From contig DATNID010000020.1 in assembly GCA_035604615.1 (NCBI GenBank), forward strand, positions 164,708 through 228,707: DNA of 64,000 nt. The letters run 5' to 3'. The translations under genes were made by a program, and so were the position numbers. The DNA comes from DATJLY01 sp035604615. Its GTDB lineage: Bacteria; Pseudomonadota; Alphaproteobacteria; ATCC43930; CGMCC-115725. The notes under the pieces are model-generated. The model had not been told where the DNA came from and searched no databases. It saw nothing but the letters and a program-made list of their open reading frames with translations. Positions 7,210-15,815 of the stretch are shown piece by piece (position 1 is the first letter of the stretch; each line of letters starts with the position of its first letter).

Positions 7210-9039
7210 ATGAGCGTCACCCCGCGTACCCGCAACAGGAAGCTCCTCGCCTGGGTCGAGGAGATCGCACGCAAGTGCAAGCCGGACCGGGTCCATTGGT
7301 GCGACGGCTCGGCCGAGGAATATGACCGCCTGTGCGCCGAGATGGTGGCCCAGGGCACGCTCATCCGCCTCAACCCCGTCAAGCGGCCGAATTCCTATCT
7401 GGCGCGCTCCGACGCGGGCGACGTGGCGCGGGTCGAGGACCGGACCTTCATCTGCTCGGCGCGCGAGGAGGATGCTGGGCCGACCAACAACTGGGTCGAG
7501 CCCAAGAAAATGCACGCGACGCTCGACCGGCTGTTCGAGGGCACGATGCGCGGGCGCACGCTTTACGTGATCCCGTTCAGCATGGGTCCCCTGGGCTCGC
7601 CGATCTCGCATATCGGCGTGCAGCTCACCGATTCGCCCTATGTCGTGGCCAGCATGCGCATCATGACCCGCATGGGCCAGGCGGTGCTCGACTATCTCGG
7701 TGACGGCGACTACGTGCCCTGCCTGCACTCGGTCGGCGGACCGCTGGCCGAGGGCCAGACGGACGTGCCCTGGCCGTGCAATGGCAAGCACAAATACATC
7801 GTGCAGTTCCCCGAGGACCATTCGATCGTGTCCTATGGCTCGGGCTATGGCGGCAACGCGCTGCTCGGCAAGAAGTGCTTCTCGCTGCGCATCGCCTCGC
7901 TGATGGGGCGCGAGCAGGGCTGGCTCGCCGAGCACATGCTGATCCTCGGCGTCGAGAGCCCCCAGGGCGACAAGACTTATGTCGCGGCGGCGTTCCCTTC
8001 GGCCTGCGGCAAGACCAATCTTGCCATGCTGGTGCCGCCCACGGCGTTCGACGGCTGGAAAGTGCGCACCATCGGCGACGACATCGCCTGGATCAAGCCG
8101 CAGCCCGACGGCTGGCTGCGCGCGATCAATCCCGAGGCCGGTTTCTTCGGCGTGGCGCCGGGAACCAGCGTCAAGTCCAACCCCAACGCCATCAAGACGC
8201 TCGACCGCGACGTGATCTTCACCAACGTCGCGCTCACGGACGACGGCGACGTGTGGTGGGAGGGGCTGACCGATCCGCCGCCCGCGCATCTGATCGATTG
8301 GCAGGGCCGCGACTGGACCCCCGGCTGCGGCCGCCTCGCCGCGCACCCCAACTCGCGCTTCACCGTCAGCGCCGCGCAGTGCCCCAGCATCGACCCGGCC
8401 TGGGAGGACCCGGCCGGGGTGCCGATCTCGGCCTTCATCTTCGGCGGGCGCCTGTCGCGCACCTTCCCGCTGGTGTTCGAGGGCTTCAACTGGCGCCACG
8501 GCGTCTATCTCGCCGCGACCATGGGGTCGGAGGCGACCGCGGCGGCCGACAACCAGGCCGCCATCCGCCGCGACCCGTTCGCCATGCTGCCGTTCTGCGG
8601 CTACAACATGGCGGACCATTGGAACCATTGGCTGTCGATGGAACAGCGCGTCAAGCACCTGCCGCGCATGTTCCGCGTCAACTGGTTCCGCAAGGACGAG
8701 AACGGCAGGTTCGCCTGGCCCGGCTTCGGCGACAACATGCGCGTGCTGCAATGGATCGTCGACCGCGTGCGCAACCGCGCGCCCGAGCCGGTCGAGAGCC
8801 CGTTCGGCCTGATGCCGCGCTATCAGGACTTGAATTGGCAGGGTCTCTCGTTCACCCGGGAGAAGTTCGCCAAGCTCATGGAGATCGACCCCGCCGAAGC
8901 GCGCGCCGAGGCGGAGGACCAGGAGGAGCTGTTCGACCGCTTCGGCAGCCGCCTCCCGCCCGAGCTCGAACAGCAGCGGCAGGAGCTGCTCAATCGCCTG
9001 ACCGCGCCCGCAAAGCTGGCGGCGAGCCAGCGCGTTTAA
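7210..9039 (+). CDS. pckG: Phosphoenolpyruvate carboxykinase (GTP)
   Basis: Converts oxaloacetate to PEP using GTP, the first committed step of gluconeogenesis; 609 residues, a normal length for the GTP family. Recognised by VHWCDGSAEEYDRLC near the N-terminus, the P-loop FPSACGKTNLAML, the metal/nucleotide motif TIGDDIAWI, and the later RMFRVNWFRKDENG segment. It is not the ATP-dependent PckA usually found beside chvI. I chose the ATG at 7210 because AAAGAGG lies six bases upstream; an in-frame GTG at 7195 is possible but less well placed. Confidence 0.96.
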   Translation: MSVTPRTRNRKLLAWVEEIARKCKPDRVHWCDGSAEEYDRLCAEMVAQGTLIRLNPVKRPNSYLARSDAGDVARVEDRTFICSAREEDAGPTNNWVEPKKMHATLDRLFEGTMRGRTLYVIPFSMGPLGSPISHIGVQLTDSPYVVASMRIMTRMGQAVLDYLGDGDYVPCLHSVGGPLAEGQTDVPWPCNGKHKYIVQFPEDHSIVSYGSGYGGNALLGKKCFSLRIASLMGREQGWLAEHMLILGVESPQGDKTYVAAAFPSACGKTNLAMLVPPTAFDGWKVRTIGDDIAWIKPQPDGWLRAINPEAGFFGVAPGTSVKSNPNAIKTLDRDVIFTNVALTDDGDVWWEGLTDPPPAHLIDWQGRDWTPGCGRLAAHPNSRFTVSAAQCPSIDPAWEDPAGVPISAFIFGGRLSRTFPLVFEGFNWRHGVYLAATMGSEATAAADNQAAIRRDPFAMLPFCGYNMADHWNHWLSMEQRVKHLPRMFRVNWFRKDENGRFAWPGFGDNMRVLQWIVDRVRNRAPEPVESPFGLMPRYQDLNWQGLSFTREKFAKLMEIDPAEARAEAEDQEELFDRFGSRLPPELEQQRQELLNRLTAPAKLAASQRV

Positions 9040-9311
9040 GGTAACTCATTGATAGAATTTAGAAAAGTGCCCCACCCTGGGCGCAGCGAAGCCGAATCGC
9101 CAAAATGTACGCACTCCTGTACGCATTCATGCGGATCGGGCTCGATTCCGGTACGCTTTGACCGTTGTGCAGGGGCGCTTCGCCACTCTTGAGCCGGGCA
9201 AAGGTTGACTTGTCTCCATGACCGCAAGCGGGCCTGACCTGGAGGCGGAACGACAAGCCGTCGAACGACCGGACGGGATGGCAAAGAACGGTTGCACGAT
9301 AGGGGAACCGA

Positions 9312-9749
9312 TCAAGCCTGCCGCAACCGGCGAGCCGTGAAGAATTGAAAGCCGGTGAAACCCGTCATCCCAATGAGCATCGCCACGAGGAAGAGAACGG
9401 TCGCCCAATTCCCGAGCGCGATGGAAGCAAGCGCGGGTCCCGGGCAGTAGCCGACCATTCCCCAGCCGACACCGAACAGGACTGCGCCGCTGACGAGGCG
9501 GCCATCGATCTTGCTCTGGGCGGGTGCGGCAAAGGCCGGGCCGCACCAGGGCGCAGCCAAGGATCGCGCGACACGGTATCCGATCGCCGCCACGGGAATC
9601 GCCCCCAGCATCACGAAGGCCAGGCTTGGGTCCCAATCGCCGAACAGATCGAGAAATCCCAACACCTTCGCAGGATTGATCATCTGCGACACGGTCAACC
9701 CGAGACCGAACAGGAGGCCGGCGCCGAGCGCGACAAGGATGCGTGCCAT
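9312..9749 (-). CDS. YeeE/YedE-family sulfur transport-like membrane protein, second half-protein (DUF6691 type)
   Basis: A 145-residue membrane protein with four or five hydrophobic segments and the conserved cysteine motif WGMVGYCPGPALAS (about residues 96-109). It pairs with the next gene upstream; together they correspond to the two halves of YeeE/YedE/TsuA-type transporters for thiosulfate or related sulfur species, a split form common in proteobacteria. The ATG at 9747-9749 begins MARILVALGAGLLFG, directly a membrane segment, and follows the stop of the partner after five bases. Substrate is not shown by the sequence. Confidence 0.85.
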   Translation of the reverse strand: MARILVALGAGLLFGLGLTVSQMINPAKVLGFLDLFGDWDPSLAFVMLGAIPVAAIGYRVARSLAAPWCGPAFAAPAQSKIDGRLVSGAVLFGVGWGMVGYCPGPALASIALGNWATVLFLVAMLIGMTGFTGFQFFTARRLRQA

Positions 9750-9754
9750 GGCGC

Positions 9755-10180
9755 TCACGCTCCAAGGAGATGGCGGGCGACGAAAACGGTGGCGAAGCCG
9801 CTTGCCATGAACAGAAGGGTGGCGGCCAGGGAACGCGGCGACAGGCGCGCAACGCCGCAAACGCCGTGGCCGCTCGTGCATCCGCCGCCGAGCCGCGTTC
9901 CGAACCCGACCAGCAATCCGCCCAAGGCGATCACGGCCGGCGCGTTCGGGAGAACGATCTCAGGCGTGGCGCCGCCGGCCATGCGATAGAGGACCGGTGC
10001 CAGCACCAGCCCCGCGATGAACATGGCGCGCCAGGCGATGTCCCCGGCATGCGGCGTCAGCAGACTTCCGACGATGCCGCTGATGCCGGCGATACGGCCG
10101 ATGCCGAGCCAGAGCATGGCAGCCGAGAGGCCGATCGAGATGCCGCCGGCCGTGGCCGAGACAGGCGTGAAATGCTCCAT
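9755..10180 (-). CDS. YeeE/YedE-family sulfur transport-like membrane protein, first half-protein
   Basis: A 141-residue membrane protein with hydrophobic segments throughout and the family signature LGGGCTSGHGVCGVARLS (about 97-114), in which the two cysteines are thought to handle the sulfur substrate in TsuA-type transporters. The partner half follows five bases later. About 40 bases upstream on the same strand ends a Spy-like periplasmic protein, so the three may be one transcript. The start MEHFTPVSA (ATG 10178-10180) fits the family. Confidence 0.87.
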   Translation of the reverse strand: MEHFTPVSATAGGISIGLSAAMLWLGIGRIAGISGIVGSLLTPHAGDIAWRAMFIAGLVLAPVLYRMAGGATPEIVLPNAPAVIALGGLLVGFGTRLGGGCTSGHGVCGVARLSPRSLAATLLFMASGFATVFVARHLLGA

Positions 10181-10221
10181 GCGATGTGACCCTCGGAAGG
10201 AGATTTCGCGAAGCTTTGATC

Positions 10222-10752
10222 CTACATCATGCCCATCGGACCCCCGAGAAACTGATCGGCGGTTTGCTTCTGGCTGTCGCTGAGAGCGGCATAAAGCGGC
10301 TTCAGCGTCTTGTTCGTGGCGCGCAAGGCATCGAGCTGCGCCGCCATGAACCGTTCGTGCTGGTCGAGGCGATCCGGCAAGCTGAGCGCGCTCGATCCAG
10401 CCGGGCTCATCGTCGCTGTGCAGTGGGTTGCCATGGCTTGCGCATTGTCGCGCGCAGCGCCGGCGTATGCATTCCAGAGCGAGGCCTGCGCGTCGGTGAT
10501 GTTGAGCTCCGTCTTGAGGAACGCAAGCCGGCCCTCGATGTGGCTCGTCATCATGCCGCACATGGCAGCACGCGGACCGGTCCAGCCCATCATGCCATTA
10601 GGACCCATCATGCCCGGCCCCATCATGTAGCCGCTGCCCCAGGCGCCCCGCTGATTTTGCGGCGTTCCCGATTGCTGCGCCTCCACGGCACCCACCATCC
10701 CCGCCATCGTGAGCAGGGCGGCACCGACCGCCACGGATTTAATCGACTTCAC
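10222..10752 (-). CDS. Spy/CpxP-like periplasmic LTxxQ-motif protein, methionine-rich
   Basis: A 176-residue secreted protein. The signal peptide lies at about 1-25 (VGAALLTMAGMVGAVEA), then a Gly/Met-rich stretch with repeated GMM/MMG motifs (about 42-57), then the helical Spy-type region with two LTxxQ-like motifs (LNITDAQASLW and LSDSQKQTADQFL). Spy-family proteins act as periplasmic chaperones or metal/stress-responsive proteins. The Met-rich segment, also with a Cys and His, suggests metal binding (inference). The GTG at 10750-10752 is preceded by AAAGGTG at nine bases and is preferred to an in-frame start 19 codons upstream. Confidence 0.72.
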   Translation of the reverse strand: MKSIKSVAVGAALLTMAGMVGAVEAQQSGTPQNQRGAWGSGYMMGPGMMGPNGMMGWTGPRAAMCGMMTSHIEGRLAFLKTELNITDAQASLWNAYAGAARDNAQAMATHCTATMSPAGSSALSLPDRLDQHERFMAAQLDALRATNKTLKPLYAALSDSQKQTADQFLGGPMGMM

Positions 10753-10882
10753 GGCATCCACCTTTGCGTTGCATAGGTGCATCTCAGCATTGTCCGTGGG
10801 ACGCGACATTGATCTGAGTCATGCAAGTCTGGTCCGTGACCCTTCGGCTGCAGCTTAGTCGCGCGTCCAATCGGAATCTGCC

Positions 10883-11881
10883 TTATGGCGCGGGCTTCCA
10901 TCCGCTCGCCGCGATCTCGGCCGCGACTTCGCGCAAGGGGGCGTAATCGTAGACCTGGCTCGAGGGCGGGATCTTGTCGTCGGGAATGTTGAGGATCGTG
11001 GCCCGGACTTCGAGGTCCTTGCGAATGAGAGACTCCGGCGCCGTGCCGTCCGACGTGAGCGCCGGCATCAAATCCTCCCAGTCGGCGTCGAGCGCGTCGC
11101 GCGTGTTGGCCGGGTCGGCCTTGAGGAGAATGTCCACCGTCTGCGCCTTGAATGCGCGCATGTAGAGGACGCCGCGCACCATGGCGCGCAGGAACCGCTT
11201 CACCAATTCGGGCTGGGTCTCGATGAGGCGCAGCGACGTGGCGACGCCGGTGTAGGGCATGCGGATCGACTTCTCCATGTCGACGATCATGTGCGCCTTG
11301 GCGAAGAACGGCATGCTCTTCATCGGCGTCACGTCGCCCGACGACAGGATCACGCCCGGCAGCGAGCCCGACGCGAAGGCCGCCTGGCGCGGCGCCGTCC
11401 CCGCGCCCAATGCGGTGTAGCCCACGAAATCCGGCGGCAATCCCGCGTCGCGCAAGGTGATCCGCATGGCGATCTCGAACGTGTCGCCGCGGCTGATGAT
11501 GGCGACCTGCTTGCCCTTGAGGTCCGCGAGCGTCTTGATCTCCGGCTGCGTCGACCACAGCTCGTAGGGCGGCCGGTCGGCCATGGTGTAGATGACGCGA
11601 AGCGCCGCGCCGCGCATGCTGGCGCCGACCGACACCGCCGCCGACATCGAGAAATCGACCGTGCCCGAGATGAGCGCCGGAATGGCGACGCCGCCGCCCG
11701 CGTCGACGAACTCGACCTCTAGGTTCTGCGCCGCGAAATAGCCCTTCTCGACGGCGATGAAATAAGGGGCGGACGTCGCGGTGCGCGACGTCACCGTCAT
11801 TTTGATCTTCTGCGTATCGGCATGGGCAAGCGTCGCCAAGACGAGTGCGAGCGCGATCGCCATCAAACGTGCAGCAACCAC
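10883..11881 (-). CDS. ABC transporter substrate-binding protein, NitT/TauT (NMT1/SsuA) type
   Basis: A 332-residue periplasmic binding protein with a hydrophobic signal (MAIALALVLATLAHA, about 7-21) followed by a type 2 binding-protein fold (APYFIAVEKGYFAAQNLEV, DAGGGVAIPALISG). The family feeds ABC importers for sulfonates, nitrate, aromatic acids or thiamine precursors. No permease or ATPase gene is adjacent. It is clearly paralogous to the protein at 23215-24207, sharing GGGVA-PALISG, DRPPY and SRGDT blocks. The GTG at 11879-11881 has AAAGGAA six bases upstream. Ligand unknown. Confidence 0.85.
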   Translation of the reverse strand: MVAARLMAIALALVLATLAHADTQKIKMTVTSRTATSAPYFIAVEKGYFAAQNLEVEFVDAGGGVAIPALISGTVDFSMSAAVSVGASMRGAALRVIYTMADRPPYELWSTQPEIKTLADLKGKQVAIISRGDTFEIAMRITLRDAGLPPDFVGYTALGAGTAPRQAAFASGSLPGVILSSGDVTPMKSMPFFAKAHMIVDMEKSIRMPYTGVATSLRLIETQPELVKRFLRAMVRGVLYMRAFKAQTVDILLKADPANTRDALDADWEDLMPALTSDGTAPESLIRKDLEVRATILNIPDDKIPPSSQVYDYAPLREVAAEIAASGWKPAP

Positions 11882-11936
11882 CGCCGTTCCTTTCTGTCCG
11901 CAGCCCGAACCCGCTCGTGCGCATCGCCGCCTACGG

Positions 11937-12263
11937 TCAGGCGAGTCCAAAGAATACCGCGAGAGCGCGATTCACGCGCGCCATGGTCACGTCGTCGAGC
12001 CGGCCGACAGGATCGCGAATGCGGCCACGCGGAAGCGTGACGACCTTGTCGATCATGATCTGCGAATTTTCGCGAAGACCATTCTCGGCGCTTGGCGTCA
12101 CGGAAATGCGGAAGATAGGTGCGGCCACGAGGTGGGTCGTCGGAGGACAGACGCCGATGCTCGGGTGGACTTCATTGAAGAAATCGGATTGAACCACGAC
12201 GGCGCGTCGCGGCTTGCCATAGTCGCCGGGCGCGGAGGCGAGGACGACATCGCCTCGTTTCAT
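11937..12263 (-). CDS. MazF/PemK-like type II toxin (endoribonuclease)
   Basis: A 108-residue protein with the MazF/PemK fold: MKRGDVVLASAPGDYGKPR at the N-terminus, AVVVQSDFFN, then SQIMIDKVVTLPRGRI, and a C-terminal helix. Family members cleave mRNA and are neutralised by a cognate antitoxin. The antitoxin-like gene upstream ends with a TGA overlapping this start, the usual coupled layout. Adjacent ATGs at 12264-12266 and 12270-12272 are alternative starts. Location next to an orphan binding protein and polA gives no further clue. Confidence 0.85.
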   Translation of the reverse strand: MKRGDVVLASAPGDYGKPRRAVVVQSDFFNEVHPSIGVCPPTTHLVAAPIFRISVTPSAENGLRENSQIMIDKVVTLPRGRIRDPVGRLDDVTMARVNRALAVFFGLA

Positions 12264-12475
12264 CATCGCCATCCGCTCGTATCCATGGCGGCTTCGATGA
12301 AGTCCAGAGTCTCTTGCTCGGCGGGATCGTCGCGAACGAGGCGGGACTGCCGGCGTGCCGCCGCCGCGAAGCGTGACGACCTCGTGTCCGGCAGCCAAAG
12401 CTGCACTGGCCGCAAACCTTGCCTGCGCAACCGCTCGCGGTAGGCGCGCATCTTATCCTTCGGCTTGGACGGCAT
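12263..12475 (-). CDS. Antitoxin, MazE-like (DUF3018 family)
   Basis: A 70-residue protein beginning MPSKPKDKMRAYRERLRRQG and continuing RPVQLWLPDTRS, typical of the DUF3018 antitoxins found upstream of MazF-like toxins. It is basic in its first half (DNA-binding part) and acidic at the end (ETLDFIEAAMD, the probable toxin-binding tail). Its stop overlaps the toxin start. Such antitoxins normally repress their own promoter; the 74 bases between this gene and the end of polA are too short for me to identify an operator. Confidence 0.8.
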   Translation of the reverse strand: MPSKPKDKMRAYRERLRRQGLRPVQLWLPDTRSSRFAAAARRQSRLVRDDPAEQETLDFIEAAMDTSGWR

Positions 12476-12549
12476 GATCGGCGCTCGCTCGTCAATAACA
12501 CGTTACCGCGCGGGCCGACGCGCGGCAAACCGAAACGCAGGCCGCCCCC

Positions 12550-15324
12550 TCAATGCGCCTCGTCCCAGTTGCGCGCCATGCCGGTCTCGACGACGAGCGG
12601 CACGGAGAGCTCGCGCGCCGGGGCGCAGGCGCCTTCCATCACGTCCTTGACCAGCGCGGCGGTGGCCTCGGCTTCGCCCTCGGGCGCCTCGAACACCAGC
12701 TCGTCATGGACCTGGAGCAGCATCCGCGCCTTGAGCCCGGCCTTCGCGAGCGCGCCGGGCACGCGGCGCATGGCGCGCTTGATGATGTCGGCGGCGGCGC
12801 CCTGGAGCGGCGCGTTGATCGCCTGGCGCTCGGCCCCGGCGCGGCGCGCCGGGTTGGGGTCCTTGATGCCGACGATGTAGCAGCGCCGCCCGAACAGGGT
12901 CTCGACATAGCCCTTGTCGCGCGCCTCGAGCTTGGTGCGCTCCATGTAGGCGCGGATGCCGGGGAAGCGCTGGAAATAAGCCTTGATGTAATCCGACGCC
13001 TCGCTTTGCGGCACGCCCAGCTGCTGCGACAGGCCGAACGCGCTGATGCCGTAGATGATGCCGAAATTGATCGCCTTGGCGCGGCGCCTGAGGTTGGGGT
13101 CGATGCCCGCCTCGGGGACGCCGAACACCTCGCTGGCGGTCAAGGCGTGAATGTCGGCGCCGGCGCGGAAGGCGAGCTTCAGGGGCTCGACCTCGGCCAC
13201 GTGCGCGGCCAAGCGCAGCTCGATCTGGCTGTAATCCGCCGAGATCAGGAGATGGCCGGGCGAGGCCACGAAGGCGCGCCTGATCTTGCGGCCTTCCTCG
13301 GTGCGGATGGGGATGTTCTGCAAATTGGGATCGGTCGAGGCGATGCGCCCGGTCGAGGTGGCGGCGAGCGCGTAGCTGGTATGGACGCGGCCGGTGCGCG
13401 GGTTGATCTGGTCAATGAGCGCGTCGGCATAGGTGCTCTTGAGCTTGGAGAGCTGGCGCCAGTCGAGCACGCGCGCCGGCAGCGCGTGCATCGGCGCCAA
13501 TTGCTCGAGCACGCCGGCGTCGGTGCCGTAGGCGCCGGTCTTGCCCTTCTTGCCGCCCGGCAGTCCCAGCTCGTCGAACAGCACCTCGCCCAGCTGCTTG
13601 GGCGAGCCGACATTGAAAGGATGCCCGGCGAGGCGATGGATCTCGGCCTCGAAGCCCGCGATGCGGCCGGCGAAATCGGCTGAAAGGCGGGCCAACTCGG
13701 CGCGGTCGACGGCGATGCCGGCGCGCTCCATCTCCGCCACCACCGCAGCGAGGGGCCGCTCCACCGTCTCGTAGAAGGCGAGCATGTGGTCGTGGATGAG
13801 GCGCGGCTTGAGGCGCCGGTGCAGGCGCAGCGTGAAGTCGGCGTCCTCGGCGGCATAGTCGCGCGCGCGCTCCAGCGCCACCGCGGCGAAGCCGACATGG
13901 TCCTTGCCGCTGCCGGCGACGTCCTTGTACTTGATGGTGTCGTGTGCGAAATGCAGCTTCGCCAGCTCGTCGAGCCCGTGGCCGTGCAGCGCGCCGTCGA
14001 GCACGAACGACATCAGCATGGTGCAATCGGTCGGCGCCACCTTGATGCCGGCGCCGGCAAAGATGGCGATGTCGTATTTGATGTTCTGGCCGATCTTGAG
14101 GACGCTTTCGTCCTCGAGCAGCGGCTTCAAGCGGGCGAGCGCCACGTCGCGCGGGATCTGCCGCAGCGGCGGCGCCAGCGCGTCGGCGCGATGGCCCAGG
14201 GGAATGTACGCAGCTTGCCCGGGTTCGAGCGCGAGCGACACGCCGACCAGCTCGGCAAGGGAGGAGTCGAGCGAGGTGGTCTCGGTGTCGACCGCGACCG
14301 CGCCGTTGGCCGTCGCGGCCACGATCCAACGCTCGAGGGCGTCGATTTCCTGAATTAATTCATAGTGTTGCGCGATGGGCGCGAGGTCGGGCGCGGGCTG
14401 CGGCGAGGGCGCGATGGCGGCGTTGGCGGCAGGCGCGCGCGGCTGCGGCTGCTTGGGTTCCTGGCCCGCCCGCGTCACCCGCGCCAGGAGCGAGCGGAAG
14501 CCCTGCTCGGTCAGGAAGGCGGCGAGCCGGGCCGGGTCGGGCGGCCGCACCGCGAGGTCCTCGAGCGGCACCGGCAGCGGCGCGGCGCGGTCGAGGGTGA
14601 CGAGGCGGCGCGAGATGCGCGCCTGCTCGGCGAAGTCGAGGAGCGACTGGCGGCGCTTGGGTTGCTTGATCTCGGCCGCGTGGGCCAGCAGGTTGTCCAG
14701 GTCGCCATACGCATTGATGAGCTCGGCCGCGGTCTTGACGCCGATTCCGGGCACGCCCGGCACGTTGTCGACGCTGTCGCCGGCCAAGGCCTGGACGTCG
14801 ATGACCTTGTCCGGGCCGACGCCGAACTTCTCCTGCACCTCGGCCGCGCCGATGGGCTTGTCCTTCATCGGGTCATAGAGCTCGACCCGGTCGGAGACGA
14901 GCTGCATCAGGTCCTTGTCGGAGGAGACGATGGTCACCTTGGCGCCGGCCGCGGTGGCGCTGGTGGCGTAGGCGGCGATCAGATCGTCGGCCTCGTAGTC
15001 CTCGCGCTCGATGCGGCACACGTTGAAGGCGTCGGTGGCCTCGCGCACCAGGGCGAATTGCGGCACGAGGTCTTCGGGCGCGTCGGGGCGGTGCGCCTTG
15101 TACTGGTCGTAGATGCGGTTGCGGAAGCTCGTTTTGGCGGCGTCGAACACCACCGCGATGTGATCGGCGTCGGTGCCCTGGAGCAGCTTCAGCAGCATGT
15201 TGGAGAAGCCCAGCACCGCGCCGACCGGCGTGCCGTCGGCCCGCGTCAGCGGCGGCAGCGCGTGATAGGCCCGGAAGATGAAGCCCGAGCCGTCGACCAG
15301 GAAGACGTGGCGGGGGGCGCTCAC
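12550..15324 (-). CDS. polA: DNA polymerase I
   Basis: A 924-residue three-domain polymerase for Okazaki fragment processing and repair. The 5'-3' exonuclease domain starts VFLVDGSGFIFRAYHALPP. The 3'-5' proofreading domain keeps VAVDTETTSLD, so its metal-binding acidic residues appear intact. The polymerase domain has STGRIASTDPNLQNIP, SADYSQIELRLAAH, RRAKAINFGIIYG and the final LLQVHDELVFE. I chose the GTG at 15322-15324 because it precedes the conserved start and overlaps the stop of the zinc-finger gene (GTGA); a frame extending some 89 codons further upstream is antisense-like and arginine-rich. Confidence 0.97.
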   Translation of the reverse strand: MSAPRHVFLVDGSGFIFRAYHALPPLTRADGTPVGAVLGFSNMLLKLLQGTDADHIAVVFDAAKTSFRNRIYDQYKAHRPDAPEDLVPQFALVREATDAFNVCRIEREDYEADDLIAAYATSATAAGAKVTIVSSDKDLMQLVSDRVELYDPMKDKPIGAAEVQEKFGVGPDKVIDVQALAGDSVDNVPGVPGIGVKTAAELINAYGDLDNLLAHAAEIKQPKRRQSLLDFAEQARISRRLVTLDRAAPLPVPLEDLAVRPPDPARLAAFLTEQGFRSLLARVTRAGQEPKQPQPRAPAANAAIAPSPQPAPDLAPIAQHYELIQEIDALERWIVAATANGAVAVDTETTSLDSSLAELVGVSLALEPGQAAYIPLGHRADALAPPLRQIPRDVALARLKPLLEDESVLKIGQNIKYDIAIFAGAGIKVAPTDCTMLMSFVLDGALHGHGLDELAKLHFAHDTIKYKDVAGSGKDHVGFAAVALERARDYAAEDADFTLRLHRRLKPRLIHDHMLAFYETVERPLAAVVAEMERAGIAVDRAELARLSADFAGRIAGFEAEIHRLAGHPFNVGSPKQLGEVLFDELGLPGGKKGKTGAYGTDAGVLEQLAPMHALPARVLDWRQLSKLKSTYADALIDQINPRTGRVHTSYALAATSTGRIASTDPNLQNIPIRTEEGRKIRRAFVASPGHLLISADYSQIELRLAAHVAEVEPLKLAFRAGADIHALTASEVFGVPEAGIDPNLRRRAKAINFGIIYGISAFGLSQQLGVPQSEASDYIKAYFQRFPGIRAYMERTKLEARDKGYVETLFGRRCYIVGIKDPNPARRAGAERQAINAPLQGAAADIIKRAMRRVPGALAKAGLKARMLLQVHDELVFEAPEGEAEATAALVKDVMEGACAPARELSVPLVVETGMARNWDEAH

Positions 15325-15512
15325 GGCTTCGGTGCCGGCGGGCTCGCGCTTGTGCCCTCGCCCGCGCCGCGGCGCACGAACAGGCGCGAGCAATAGGGGC
15401 ACTCGACCGAGCCGGTGGCGGTGAGGTTGAGGAAGACGCGCGGATGACCTTCGACGCCGCCGTCGCAGGCGACGACCGGCGTATCGACGGTGATGATCTC
15501 GAATGGCTCCAT
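15321..15512 (-). CDS. CHCC-type zinc-finger protein (zf-CHCC, NDUFS6-like)
   Basis: A 63-residue protein with Cys16, His23, Cys38 and Cys41 arranged as VACDGG, GHPRVFLN and ECPYCSRLF. This pattern is shared with the zinc-binding subunit of mitochondrial complex I and common as a small free protein in alphaproteobacteria. The start at ATG 15510-15512 (MEPFEIITVDTP) fits the family; a TTG 13 codons upstream and another ATG at 15519-15521 are possible. The stop overlaps the polA start. Confidence 0.85.
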   Translation of the reverse strand: MEPFEIITVDTPVVACDGGVEGHPRVFLNLTATGSVECPYCSRLFVRRGAGEGTSASPPAPKP

Positions 15513-15566
15513 GTGCAGCATCTTCTCCCGTGTTCCGCGCAAGGTCGGCAAGGCGACGGTCGCGCC

Positions 15567-15815
15567 TCAGTTCGAGCGTTGCGGATTGCACAGGCCGCAG
15601 TCAATCACTTCGGCGCCCAGCCTGGCCGCGTGGCCGCGGGCCAGCGACAAGGCGTGACCGTAGTCATTCGCCGCGACCCAATCGTAGGTATCGCCGCGGC
15701 CGGCCGCGATTTTTCCGAGATGCATCCCTTTGCCGTAACGGCAGGCCGAGCATTCCGCCCGATGGACGCGGACGCGCCTCCTGATCCGGTTCCAATAAAC
15801 GTAATAGGCCGTCAT
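15567..15815 (-). CDS. Small Cys-paired protein of unknown function
   Basis: An 82-residue protein with two cysteine pairs (HRAECSACRYGKG, residues 18-30, and DCGLCNP, residues 72-78) around a central tyrosine/aspartate region (GDTYDWVAANDYGHAL). The layout resembles a family of small alphaproteobacterial proteins of unknown function with HxxxCxxC...CxxC, likely metal-binding (inference). The ATG at 15813-15815 (MTAYYVYWNR) is preferred to a start 28 codons upstream because the extension is proline/serine-rich and unlike a protein start. Confidence 0.6.
   Translation of the reverse strand: MTAYYVYWNRIRRRVRVHRAECSACRYGKGMHLGKIAAGRGDTYDWVAANDYGHALSLARGHAARLGAEVIDCGLCNPQRSN

Noticed and set aside
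7189..8751. A 520-codon minus-strand frame opposite pckG
   Set aside because: Antisense shadow with His/Arg/Val-rich low-complexity sequence; the plus strand holds PEP carboxykinase.
12550..15591. Extended polA reading frame with about 89 extra N-terminal codons
   Set aside because: The extension is Arg-rich, overlaps the zinc-finger gene in another frame and precedes the conserved start at 15324.
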